Shown here: positions 17,111 to 24,749 of the stretch, one piece after another
How positions within the stretch are numbered: position 1 is the stretch's first letter
Layout of the letters: each line of letters starts with the position of its first letter
Source: Rhodospirillales bacterium
GTDB taxonomy: Bacteria > Pseudomonadota > Alphaproteobacteria > Rhodospirillales > Shumkoniaceae
Reading direction: 5' to 3'
DNA: 64,000 bases
NCBI GenBank assembly: GCA_016776725.1
Contig: JADHSV010000005.1
Span: 1-64,000 of the forward strand
Made by a program: the position numbers and the translations under genes
Notes under the pieces: model-generated
What the model was told of the DNA's origin: nothing
Databases searched by the model: none
The model's input: only the letters and a program-made list of their open reading frames with translations

Positions 17111-17140
17111 CGGCGCAGAGGGGAGCAAGGGTTTTTTGCT

Positions 17141-17632
17141 ATGCGCGACGAGGAAACATTCAAGGGCCGCATTCATCCGGACTTCTACTTCGGCCTGGTC
17201 CTGCTCATCATCGGTACGGGCCTGCTTTTGCATACCTTCAATGACCGCTACGACTTCGACTTGCTGTTCGGTGACGTCTCCACGGTGTTTTTTCCGCGCA
17301 TCATTCTGGTCTTCTGGGTCGGGCTGTCTGCGATTCTGATCTTCAACGGTTTGCGCGGACGCGGGGCGACCGAAGACCGCACCCGTTTGCTGTCGGTCGG
17401 CATTCCCAGGCTGGCGATGGTTTTTGCTGTCATCGTCGCCACGGTCATCGTCCTGTGGCTTGTCGGGCTTCTTGTCGGCGGCCCCATTCTCATGATCGCC
17501 ACCGGGGTGGCGCTGGGCTACCGGCGATGGGTGCTTCTGGTTCCCGTCAGCCTAACGCTGCCCGTCGCCATTTGGTTCGCGCTGGGTCATGTGGCGCGGA
17601 TCAGCCTTCCTTCCGGCATCCTGTGGGATTGA
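17141..17632 (+). CDS. tctB: Tripartite tricarboxylate transporter small membrane subunit TctB
   Basis: A 163-residue protein with about four membrane segments (FYFGLVLLIIGTGLLL, TVFFPRIILVFWVGL, MVFAVIVATVIVLWLVG and a C-terminal one), typical for TctB. It follows the dehydrogenase after 30 bases with GAGGGGAGCAAGG as ribosome site and ends 4 bases before tctA. TctB and TctA form the membrane part of a solute importer that takes its substrate from periplasmic TctC. Confidence 0.88.
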   Translation: MRDEETFKGRIHPDFYFGLVLLIIGTGLLLHTFNDRYDFDLLFGDVSTVFFPRIILVFWVGLSAILIFNGLRGRGATEDRTRLLSVGIPRLAMVFAVIVATVIVLWLVGLLVGGPILMIATGVALGYRRWVLLVPVSLTLPVAIWFALGHVARISLPSGILWD

Positions 17633-17636
17633 TCGC

Positions 17637-19151
17637 ATGATTGAGCATCTTCCCGAAGCGATGTCGTTGGCGTTTTCGTGGCATGCCCTGCTGGCGGTTC
17701 TCGCTGGCAGCGTGGTTGGTGTCGTGGTCGGCGTTTTGCCGGGGCTTGGCAGCGCGCTTGGGCTGGTCATGGTGCTGCCGATTACCTTCGGTCTGGAACC
17801 GGCGGCGGCCATCGCCGTGCTGGTGTCGGTCTATGCGTGTTCGATCTATGGCGGATCGGTCTCGGCGATCCTGATCAACGTGCCCGGTACGCCACAATCG
17901 GCGGCGACGGTCATCGACGGCTATCCCATGGCGCAGCAGGGCAAGGCGGCTCTGGCGCTCGGCTGGGCCACCGTGGGCTCGTTCATCGGCGGCATGTTCT
18001 CGCTTGTCTTGTTGGTTCTGACTGCGCCGCAACTGGCGAAATTCTCGCTGAACTTCGGCCCCATCGAAACCTTCGCCCTTATTCTTTTTGCCATGACCAC
18101 CATTGCCTGGGTGTCCCATGGCAGCATGGTGAAGGGTGTTCTGGCGTCCTTGATCGGGGTTTTTCTCGGGCTCGTCGGGCCTGATCAAATGACCGGCCAA
18201 ATCCGGTTCGACTTCGATTTCTTCGCCCTTTCCGGCGGCTTTGCGCTGGTGCCCGTTCTCATCGGCATCTTCGCAATGTCGGAAGTTCTCATTCAGGCGG
18301 CGTTCCTTAAGGACGCATCCGCGCCAACCGTCATCGAGGGCGGGTTCAAACTGGCTCCGTGGCACGAATGGTGTATACGCTGGAAGACCTTCCTGCGCAG
18401 CAGCGTCATTGGTAGCTTCATCGGCATCCTGCCGGGCACCGGTGCGACCGCAGCGGCCTTCATCGCCTATGCCGACGCCAAGCGCAACTCGCCACGCACT
18501 GGCAATTTCGGCCATGGCGAACCGGAAGGCGTTGTCGCCTCCGAGACCGCCAACAACGCGGTCAGCGGTGGTGCGATGATCCCCATGCTGGCCCTGGGAA
18601 TTCCCGGTGACGGCGTGACGGCGATTATGATGGGGGCGTTGACGATCCATGGGATCGTGCCCGGCGTCCGTCTATTCAGCGATCAACCGGCACTGGTGAC
18701 CAGCATCTTCCTTCTGTTTTTCCTCGCCAATTTTCTGATTCTGATCGTCGGTGCCGCCGGTGCGGGCCTCTATGCCCGTTTGCTGCGCGCGCCGATGTCG
18801 CTGTTGATGCCTGCGGTCGCACTTCTGTCCTTCGTCGGCGCCTATGCCACGCGAAGCGCCCCTTTCGACTTCACCGTCGCGATCGTTGCCGGTGTGGTTG
18901 GTTTTTTATTGCGCCTCAACGGGTTCCCCCTGGCGCCGATTATCATCGGGTTCATTCTGGGCCGACCGCTGGAGATGTCGTTGCGCCAAGGCTTGGTCAT
19001 GACCGACCAGAATTTCTTTGCTTTCGCCCTCAGCCCCATCGCGGCGGTACTGTTCGCGCTCACGGTCGTGGTGCTGCTTCATCCCGTTATCACCAAATGC
19101 ATCAGCGCGTTGCGCGGGAACGGTTCCGACAGCGCCAAAGAGATGAATTGA
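17637..19151 (+). CDS. tctA: Tripartite tricarboxylate transporter large membrane subunit TctA
   Basis: A 504-residue, very hydrophobic permease with 11-12 membrane segments. Family signatures are GVLPGLGSALGLVMVLPITF near residue 35 and the repeated form GILPGTGATAAAFIAYADAKR near residue 265. The second is followed by a conserved EGVVASETANNAVSGGAMIP stretch. The start ATG at 17637 was chosen because upstream codons fall in tctB and are not conserved. It is followed without a gap by the sulfatase gene. Confidence 0.93.
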   Translation: MIEHLPEAMSLAFSWHALLAVLAGSVVGVVVGVLPGLGSALGLVMVLPITFGLEPAAAIAVLVSVYACSIYGGSVSAILINVPGTPQSAATVIDGYPMAQQGKAALALGWATVGSFIGGMFSLVLLVLTAPQLAKFSLNFGPIETFALILFAMTTIAWVSHGSMVKGVLASLIGVFLGLVGPDQMTGQIRFDFDFFALSGGFALVPVLIGIFAMSEVLIQAAFLKDASAPTVIEGGFKLAPWHEWCIRWKTFLRSSVIGSFIGILPGTGATAAAFIAYADAKRNSPRTGNFGHGEPEGVVASETANNAVSGGAMIPMLALGIPGDGVTAIMMGALTIHGIVPGVRLFSDQPALVTSIFLLFFLANFLILIVGAAGAGLYARLLRAPMSLLMPAVALLSFVGAYATRSAPFDFTVAIVAGVVGFLLRLNGFPLAPIIIGFILGRPLEMSLRQGLVMTDQNFFAFALSPIAAVLFALTVVVLLHPVITKCISALRGNGSDSAKEMN

Positions 19152-20642
19152 ATGGGTCAAGCCATGTCCACACGACCAAACGTCCTGCTGATTACTGTCG
19201 ATCAATGGCCCGGTTTTCTTCTCGGCGCGGCCGGTCATCCGGTGATCGAGACGCCGACCATCGACACCCTGGCGGCGGCTGGAACCCGCTATGCAGCAAC
19301 CTACAGCGAATGCCCGATCTGCATTCCGGCGCGGCGCACCCTAATGACCGGTCTCAGCCCGCGAGGCCACGGCGACCGTGTATTCAAGACCCAGGAACCC
19401 ATGCCGGACGCGCCGACGTTGGCCTCGACCTTCCGCGCCAACGGCTATCAAGCGACGTCGGTTGGCAAGCTGCATGTCTATCCGCAACGCGACCGCATCG
19501 GTTTCGACGACACCATTATCGCCGAGGAAGGCCGTCCCCAATTGGGCGCGGTTGACGACTACGACACTTTCCTGGCTGACCGGGGGCTGGCCGGACAGCA
19601 GTTCATGCACGGCATGAGCAACAACGAGTACGCTTGGCGCGAATGGCATCTGTCGGAGTTTGATCATGTCACCAATTGGACGGCGCGAGAAACATGCCGT
19701 GCCATCAAGCGCCGCGATCCGACGCGCCCGGCCTTCTGGAACATGTCCTTCACGCACCCCCACCCTCCGCTGGTGCCGTTGCGCTCTTATCTGGAACGCT
19801 ACGAACGCTCGGCCATCGACGCGCCGGTAAACGGCGACTGGGCGGAAAACTTCGACGATTTGCCCCATGCCCTGCAGCTGGTGCGCCTTTACTGGTCTGA
19901 ATTGAGCCCCAGGGCGATGATCGAGATGCGCCGCGCCTTCTATGCCCTTTGCACCCATATCGATCATCAAATCCGGGTGGTGCTGGGAACGTTACGCGAG
20001 GAGGGGCTTCTCGACAACACGGCCATCTTGTTCACCGCCGATCATGGCGATATGCAGGGCAATCACGGGCTCTATGCCAAGCGCCTGTTCCTGGAGCCCT
20101 CTGCCTGCGTTCCGACCTTCCTGGTCCTGCCCAAGGGCGACATGGCTGAATCGCGCGGCAGCGTGCGCGAAGATCTTTTCGGGCTGGCCGACGTGATGCC
20201 GACGCTGCTCGAAATCGCCGGTATCACGGTGCCCGATACGTGCGAGGGCATCTCCATGCTCGGCAGCGAGGGGCGGCCGTTCTTCTACGGTGAATGTATG
20301 GAGGACGGAAAGGCCACGCGCATGATCCGCGAAGGCGGGTTCAAGCTAATCTGGTATCCGGCCGGTAACCGCGTGCAGTTGTTCGATCTGGCAAACGATC
20401 CGAAAGAATGCCGAAATCTGGCCGACGATGCGGCCCACGCCGAAACCCGCAAGCGGTTGGAGACCACCTTGATTTCACAGCTTTACGGCGTCGACCTCGA
20501 TTGGATCGAGGGCGATCAACTCAAGGGCTTCGAAGCCCCTGACCTTCCGCGGCTGGACAACCGCGGTCTGTCGGGGCAGCGCGGCCTCCACTACCCCACC
20601 CCGCCCTTTGATGCCAAGGGGCAGGTGGTGGGTACCATCTGA
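19152..20642 (+). CDS. Cytoplasmic sulfatase (alkaline-phosphatase superfamily)
   Basis: A 496-residue type I sulfatase. The formylglycine motif CIPAR (Cys57 in SECPICIPARRTLMTG) and the metal-binding segments VDQW near residue 17 and TADHGDMQGNHG near residue 300 are present. There is no signal peptide, so it should act inside the cell on a compound brought in by TctABC, inside whose gene set it is encoded. Choline sulfatases and phosphonate monoester hydrolases share this architecture and cannot be excluded. A sulfatase-activating enzyme is not seen in the window. The ATG directly abuts the tctA stop; an ATG four codons later is possible. Confidence 0.85.
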   Translation: MGQAMSTRPNVLLITVDQWPGFLLGAAGHPVIETPTIDTLAAAGTRYAATYSECPICIPARRTLMTGLSPRGHGDRVFKTQEPMPDAPTLASTFRANGYQATSVGKLHVYPQRDRIGFDDTIIAEEGRPQLGAVDDYDTFLADRGLAGQQFMHGMSNNEYAWREWHLSEFDHVTNWTARETCRAIKRRDPTRPAFWNMSFTHPHPPLVPLRSYLERYERSAIDAPVNGDWAENFDDLPHALQLVRLYWSELSPRAMIEMRRAFYALCTHIDHQIRVVLGTLREEGLLDNTAILFTADHGDMQGNHGLYAKRLFLEPSACVPTFLVLPKGDMAESRGSVREDLFGLADVMPTLLEIAGITVPDTCEGISMLGSEGRPFFYGECMEDGKATRMIREGGFKLIWYPAGNRVQLFDLANDPKECRNLADDAAHAETRKRLETTLISQLYGVDLDWIEGDQLKGFEAPDLPRLDNRGLSGQRGLHYPTPPFDAKGQVVGTI

Positions 20643-20682
20643 GACACGACAGGGAACCACTTGAAAAAATGGGAGAAAGACC

Positions 20683-21621
20683 ATGATTAAGCGTATCTTC
20701 GGTGCCGCCCTAGCGGCCACCGTCATCGCCCTGCCGGCGGTGGCCGAATACCCCGATAAGGACATCAAGCTGATCGTGCCCTATGGCGCAGGTGGCGGCA
20801 CCGACACGGCGGCCCGCCTGATCCAGCCGCATCTCGAAAAGGTACTGGGATCGAACCTTATCGTCGTCAACATGCCGGGTGCTGGCGGCACCATTGGCGC
20901 GACCAACTTCGCCCAGACCAAAGCAGACGGCTACACGCTGGCTTTTCTGCCGGCGGGTACCGCAGTCGTGCAGCCCCACCTTCGCAAGCTGCAATACAAT
21001 GAAAGCAGCTTCGAGCCCGTCTGCAGGACCATCCAGGAACCGGTCGCCATTATGGTGGGGCCGGAATCCGAGTACACAACACTAGACAAGCTGATGGCGG
21101 CCGCGAAGGCCGGCAAAGTGTCGGCGGCAGGTTCTGCTCCCGGCTCGTTCCCCCATATCGGCGCGGTTCTGGTTCAGAAAAACTATGACGTGAAAATCAA
21201 ATACGTTCCGCATGAAGGCGGTGCCAAATCTGCCCGTTCGGTGCTCGGTGGCAAGGTCGACATGCTCGTCGACAACATCGGCCTGGCAGCCAAATTTGGA
21301 ATCAAGGCCCTTGCCGTACTTTCGGACAAGCGCGCCAAATCGATGCCCGATGTGCCGACCATCGACGAACTGGGCGGGCCTCCGATCCGCCTGTCGATCT
21401 GGTGGGGCCTCTTTGCTCCTGCTGGCACGTCTGCCGCCGTTTTGGATAAACTCGCGTCGGCATGTGCCGAAGCTGGCACCTCGAGCGCCTATATCAGTTC
21501 GGTGAAGGCTGCGAACAAGACGCCTAACTTCCTCGGCGCTGGAAAGTTCAAGGCGTTGTTCTTGGAGCAGTACAAGGCGAATGCGACCCTGTTCCAGGAA
21601 ATCGGATTGAAGAAGAAATAG
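20683..21621 (+). CDS. tctC: Tripartite tricarboxylate transporter substrate-binding protein TctC
   Basis: A 312-residue Bug-family receptor with a signal peptide (MIKRIFGAALAATVIALPAVA) and the usual opening YPDKDIKLIVPYGAGGGTDT. VNMPGAGGTIGA and the Asp-containing loop VDMLVDNIGLA follow. It binds the solute in the periplasm and delivers it to TctAB. Bug proteins bind carboxylates of very different kinds, so the ligand cannot be named. The gene is preceded by GGGAGAAAG and closed by a terminator 30 bases after its stop, marking the end of the operon. Confidence 0.92.
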   Translation: MIKRIFGAALAATVIALPAVAEYPDKDIKLIVPYGAGGGTDTAARLIQPHLEKVLGSNLIVVNMPGAGGTIGATNFAQTKADGYTLAFLPAGTAVVQPHLRKLQYNESSFEPVCRTIQEPVAIMVGPESEYTTLDKLMAAAKAGKVSAAGSAPGSFPHIGAVLVQKNYDVKIKYVPHEGGAKSARSVLGGKVDMLVDNIGLAAKFGIKALAVLSDKRAKSMPDVPTIDELGGPPIRLSIWWGLFAPAGTSAAVLDKLASACAEAGTSSAYISSVKAANKTPNFLGAGKFKALFLEQYKANATLFQEIGLKKK

Positions 21622-21650
21622 AAACTATCGTCTCAATCTCCAACGTGATC

Positions 21651-21678
21651 AGCCGCGCCTTCGGGCGCGGCTTTTTTT
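21651..21678 (+). terminator. Intrinsic terminator of the TctABC-sulfatase operon
   Basis: A 9-base-pair GC-rich stem (AGCCGCGCC/GGCGCGGCT) with a TTCG tetraloop is followed by seven T. Confidence 0.93.
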
Positions 21679-21692
21679 GTCGGCTTGTGGCT

Positions 21693-21840
21693 GAGGCTGT
21701 TGAAAAACTATTTTGAGGGCCCAGAGACGCAAGATTGATTCGCCGACAAGGCCGTCAGCGAAACAATGATTCGATTTGGCGCTCTCGCTGATTCAATTAT
21801 TGCGACGACCCCGATTTCTTGGGAGTTTTTCAACGGCCTC
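21693..21840. mobile_element. Small MITE-like element with 4-base target duplication
   Basis: A 148-base stretch is bounded by 17-base inverted repeats: GAGGCTGTTGAAAAACT at 21693 and its complement, one mismatch, ending at 21840. It is flanked on both sides by GGCT (21689-21692 and 21841-21844), a likely target duplication. The TGTTGAAAAACT end resembles termini of IS1182/IS5-like elements. No transposase frame is inside. The 306-base gap between tctC and pxpC holds the terminator, this element and nothing else that I recognise. Confidence 0.7.
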
Positions 21841-21927
21841 GGCTATAACCAGCAGTTCAAGCCTTCCCGCCATTATTTCCGCAATCAGTACGGTAGCCGA
21901 CGTCCCTACGCCGCGTCGGTGTCCAGC

Positions 21928-22947
21928 TCAATAAACCCCGCCCACAACCCCGTCGATCAGGTTGGTGTTAAGCAGGTGTTCGGTTTCACGGTCGGCGGAG
22001 CCGGTGGCGGTCATGGATTCTTTCAGGTGTTCCAGGCCGTCCAGCATGGTCTCGCGCAGAGTTTCGGCCTCGATGATGGAAATGGCCTCAAAGCGAACCG
22101 TTTGGCCCGGCCTGCGTTGGGCGAAGAGCGGCAGATCGGCCGATATGATGGTGGCAATTTTGGCGTAGCCGCCGGTGGTCTGGCGGTCGGCCAGCAAGAC
22201 GATAGGCTGCCCGTCGCCGACGATTTGAACGCTGCCCCGGGCGATGCCGTCGGAAACGATGTTGAAATCTCCGGCATGCTCGACCACCGGCCCGTCCAGC
22301 CTGCACCCCATGCGGTCCGACTTGGGCGACACCTTATATTCGGACGACAACAGGGTTTCAATTCCGGCCTGTGTGAACAAACCGTCCTGCGGCCCCATAA
22401 CCACGCGAATGGGTCCCTCACCGTGGGGCCAGAGGGCGAAGGGGAGCGACAAATCGGGGCCGTTAAACGTGCCGGGCGCCCGCAAGGGGATTTGCGCGCC
22501 GCTTGCGAGCGCCTCGCCGTTAAGCCCGCCCAGCGCGGATCGGATGTGGGTCGAACGGCTACCCAGGTCTTCGGGCAGGTCAAAGCCGCCCGCCACCGCC
22601 AGATACCCGCGAGCGCCCGTTGTGGCGGCCCCGATAGCGATGCGGTCGCCCCGGACCAAAGTATGACAGGCGTGGCTGCTGGCCGGGATATCGTTTATGG
22701 AGACGGGAAAGTCGCCGCCGGCCACGGCCAGGCGGCATATGTCGGCGTCAATCCGATAGCTTCCGCCCGCAAGGGTAAACTCGATAGCTGCTTCACCTTC
22801 GTCGTTACCCACAAGCATATTGGCCACGCGGAGGGAGCTTTCGTCCATGGCGCCGGAGACCGAGACGCCGAACCGCTGATATCCGAAACGACCCAGATCC
22901 TGAACGGTGGCAAACGGCCCCGGATCAATAACGTAAAGACAATCCAT
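21928..22947 (-). CDS. pxpC: Biotin-dependent carboxyltransferase-fold protein, 5-oxoprolinase subunit C-like (PxpC/KipA)
   Basis: A 339-residue protein of the allophanate-hydrolase subunit 2 / KipA family. It opens with DPGPFATVQDLGRFGYQRFG, followed by VSGAMDESSLRVANMLVGN and later GPQDGLFT, all characteristic of PxpC. In bacteria PxpA, PxpB and PxpC together hydrolyse 5-oxoproline to glutamate with ATP. Here neither pxpA nor pxpB is adjacent; the gene stands alone between a mobile element and a gap with a palindromic operator. Assignment to the family is firm; the oxoprolinase role depends on partners elsewhere. Confidence 0.82.
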   Translation of the reverse strand: MDCLYVIDPGPFATVQDLGRFGYQRFGVSVSGAMDESSLRVANMLVGNDEGEAAIEFTLAGGSYRIDADICRLAVAGGDFPVSINDIPASSHACHTLVRGDRIAIGAATTGARGYLAVAGGFDLPEDLGSRSTHIRSALGGLNGEALASGAQIPLRAPGTFNGPDLSLPFALWPHGEGPIRVVMGPQDGLFTQAGIETLLSSEYKVSPKSDRMGCRLDGPVVEHAGDFNIVSDGIARGSVQIVGDGQPIVLLADRQTTGGYAKIATIISADLPLFAQRRPGQTVRFEAISIIEAETLRETMLDGLEHLKESMTATGSADRETEHLLNTNLIDGVVGGVY

Positions 22948-22961
22948 TTATTTCGCCCAAT

Positions 22962-22975
22962 GTGAACCGGTTCAC
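22962..22975. promoter_or_regulatory. Perfect 14-base palindrome in front of pxpC
   Basis: GTGAACCGGTTCAC is a perfect palindrome 14 bases upstream of the pxpC start on the minus strand. The shape, with a central CCGG, fits a LacI- or GntR-type operator. The regulator is unknown; the LacI-type protein encoded at 14993 has a different operator core. Confidence 0.5.
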
Positions 22976-23011
22976 TGAACCAACGCCGCCTATGTGGCAC
23001 GATGGCATCAT

Positions 23012-23108
23012 TGATTGAGGATTTATACGGTTTCTCTCCCCCTCAATCAGGCTCCCTGTTGAACTTGCCGGGTCCCTTTCCCCCCCGAACGGACCCGGCA
23101 CCTTTTTT
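23012..23108 (+). ncRNA. Candidate plus-strand small RNA (two hairpins and terminator)
   Basis: In the gap between pxpC and gmk, both read leftward, the plus strand has a 9-base-pair hairpin TGATTGAGG/CCTCAATCA (23012-23020, 23041-23049). It is followed by a 10-base-pair GC-rich stem TGCCGGGTCC/GGACCCGGCA (23066-23075, 23091-23100) and six T. The T-run is on the plus strand only, yet no plus-strand protein gene precedes it. A short transcript of about 100 bases would explain it; no clear promoter was found. Confidence 0.35.
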
Positions 23109-23116
23109 CCGATATA

Positions 23117-23752
23117 TCAATTTCCGTCGCAAAGGCCGGCAACGAAGGCCGGAAGGTCCAACTGACGCTTTCGGCGCAGGCGTTCGGCCGCAAGAATGGC
23201 CTGTACGCTGGCAACGCTTTCGTCCACATCGTCGTTGACGATGATGTAGTCATAAGCTTCCCAGTGGCTCATTTCGGACGCGGCCTTGGCCATGCGGCGG
23301 CGCACCACTTCCTCGGGATCCTGGGCGCGTTTGTGAAGCCTGCGTTCCAACTCGTCGTGGGACGGCGGCAAGATGAAAACGCTGACCAGATCGTCCCCGG
23401 CATTATGGGCAAGCTGCTGCGCGCCCTGCCAATCCACATCGAAAAGAACATCGCGCCCGTCGCTCAGGGCCGCTTCCACCGCCCCTTTCGGCGTTCCATA
23501 CCGATGGTCGAAAACATGGGCGTGCTCAAGAAATTCCTCGGTGTCCACCATTTCCCGGAATTTCTCGTCGGGAACGAAAAGATAGTCCTTACCGTCCACC
23601 TCGCCGGGTCTGGGCGAACGCGTCGTCGCCGAAATCGAAAGGGACAGGTTTGCGTCGTGCGCCAGAAGGGAGCGCGAAATCGTCGTCTTTCCAGCGCCCG
23701 AGGGCGAGGACAGAACAAGCATCAGGCCCCGCCGGGACATGGGCCGGGACAT
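23117..23752 (-). CDS. gmk: Guanylate kinase
   Basis: A guanylate kinase of about 211 residues that phosphorylates GMP to GDP. The P-loop SSPSGAGKTTIS lies near the N-terminus, followed by the GMP-binding DGKDYLFVPDEKFREM region and the lid RRRMAKAASEM. The start is uncertain: ATG at 23752 is used because homology begins shortly after it. A TTG at 23791, overlapping the end of yicC by 8 bases, would add 13 residues. The pairing yicC-gmk is common in Proteobacteria. Confidence 0.92.
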   Translation of the reverse strand: MSRPMSRRGLMLVLSSPSGAGKTTISRSLLAHDANLSLSISATTRSPRPGEVDGKDYLFVPDEKFREMVDTEEFLEHAHVFDHRYGTPKGAVEAALSDGRDVLFDVDWQGAQQLAHNAGDDLVSVFILPPSHDELERRLHKRAQDPEEVVRRRMAKAASEMSHWEAYDYIIVNDDVDESVASVQAILAAERLRRKRQLDLPAFVAGLCDGN

Positions 23753-23783
23753 GGCCGAAAGTTTTTCCGTTTTCTTCGCTTCG

Positions 23784-24674
23784 TTACTCAACGTTCTGCA
23801 CCTGCTCGCGTAATTGATCGATCACAGCTTTCAGGGCCAGTCCCCGTCGGCTTAATTCCAGATCCGCCGCCTTGGAACACAGCGTATTGGCTTCGCGGTT
23901 AAACTCCTGACACAGGAAATCGAAACGCCGGCCAATGGGCTTGTCCTCTTTCAACAGTCCGCGCGCGGCTTCCAGGTGGGCTTTCAGGCGATCCAGTTCT
24001 TCGCGCGGATCGGCCTTGGTCATTAAAATCGCCGCCTCCTGCGCCAGCCGGTCCTCGGAAATAGCCGGATTGTCTTCCGTCAGCGCCGCGATTTGCTTCT
24101 TTAGGCGCTCGCGAATGGTTTGGGGCTGCATCGCCGTCAGGGCTTCGGCTTCGACGCACAGGCCCTCGACCTCGTCCAGCTGCGAAGAAAGAATATCGGC
24201 CAGACGCTCGCCTTCGGACCGGCGCGCGGTCAACAGGCTTTCGAGCGCCGTTTCCAGGCTTCCCAGAATTTCAGTGTCGAAAGCCGCCTTGTCTTCTTCG
24301 TTAAGGGTATCTTCCGCCATTTCGATAACTCCGCGAAGAGCGAAAATACCGTCAAGGCTGGGTGCGGCGGCTCCCGGAACCCGCGCCTGGATTTCCGGCA
24401 GCAGCCCGATAACTTCGTCGAGCACCGCTTGGTTGACCCGGTAAGCCACTTCCTTTCCGGCTCGTTCGACTGCCAGATTAAGGGTGATGCTGCCGCGCTT
24501 GAAAATCGTCTGCGCGCGCCGCCGAACGGACTGATCCAGATGGTCGAAGCCGCCGGGCAAACGGCTACGAATGTCCAGGCCACGGCCATTTACGCTTTTC
24601 ACCTCCCACACCCACGAGCTCGCATCGTTACGGCCCTGGGTGCGTGAAAACCCGGTCATTGAAGAAACGGCCAC
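23784..24674 (-). CDS. yicC: YicC-family endoribonuclease
   Basis: A protein of about 296 residues with the YicC N-terminal domain (SSMTGFSRTQG, then EVKSVNGRGLDIRSRLP) and the C-terminal DUF1732 (GRRFDFLCQEFNREANTLCSKA). Members are reported to act as RNA-degrading enzymes in E. coli. GTG at 24674 is preferred because AGGAGGT lies just before it; an ATG at 24659 gives the more usual N-terminus but is farther from the ribosome site. The end overlaps or abuts gmk. Confidence 0.9.
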   Translation of the reverse strand: MAVSSMTGFSRTQGRNDASSWVWEVKSVNGRGLDIRSRLPGGFDHLDQSVRRRAQTIFKRGSITLNLAVERAGKEVAYRVNQAVLDEVIGLLPEIQARVPGAAAPSLDGIFALRGVIEMAEDTLNEEDKAAFDTEILGSLETALESLLTARRSEGERLADILSSQLDEVEGLCVEAEALTAMQPQTIRERLKKQIAALTEDNPAISEDRLAQEAAILMTKADPREELDRLKAHLEAARGLLKEDKPIGRRFDFLCQEFNREANTLCSKAADLELSRRGLALKAVIDQLREQVQNVE

Positions 24675-24749
24675 GGGACCTCCTGCCATTCTAGTTGGAA
24701 GGCCCCGTTATATCCCCGCGCCTGCCGTTCAACAACCCGCGACGTAGGC

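Noticed and set aside
17601-18650. A 349-codon open frame on the minus strand opposite tctA
   Set aside because: The product is highly charged, rich in Arg, His and Asp, and matches the antisense of a hydrophobic permease; tctA has clear family motifs on the other strand.
21766-22965. A 399-codon open frame on the plus strand opposite pxpC
   Set aside because: It begins inside a mobile-element remnant and covers a well-conserved gene on the other strand.
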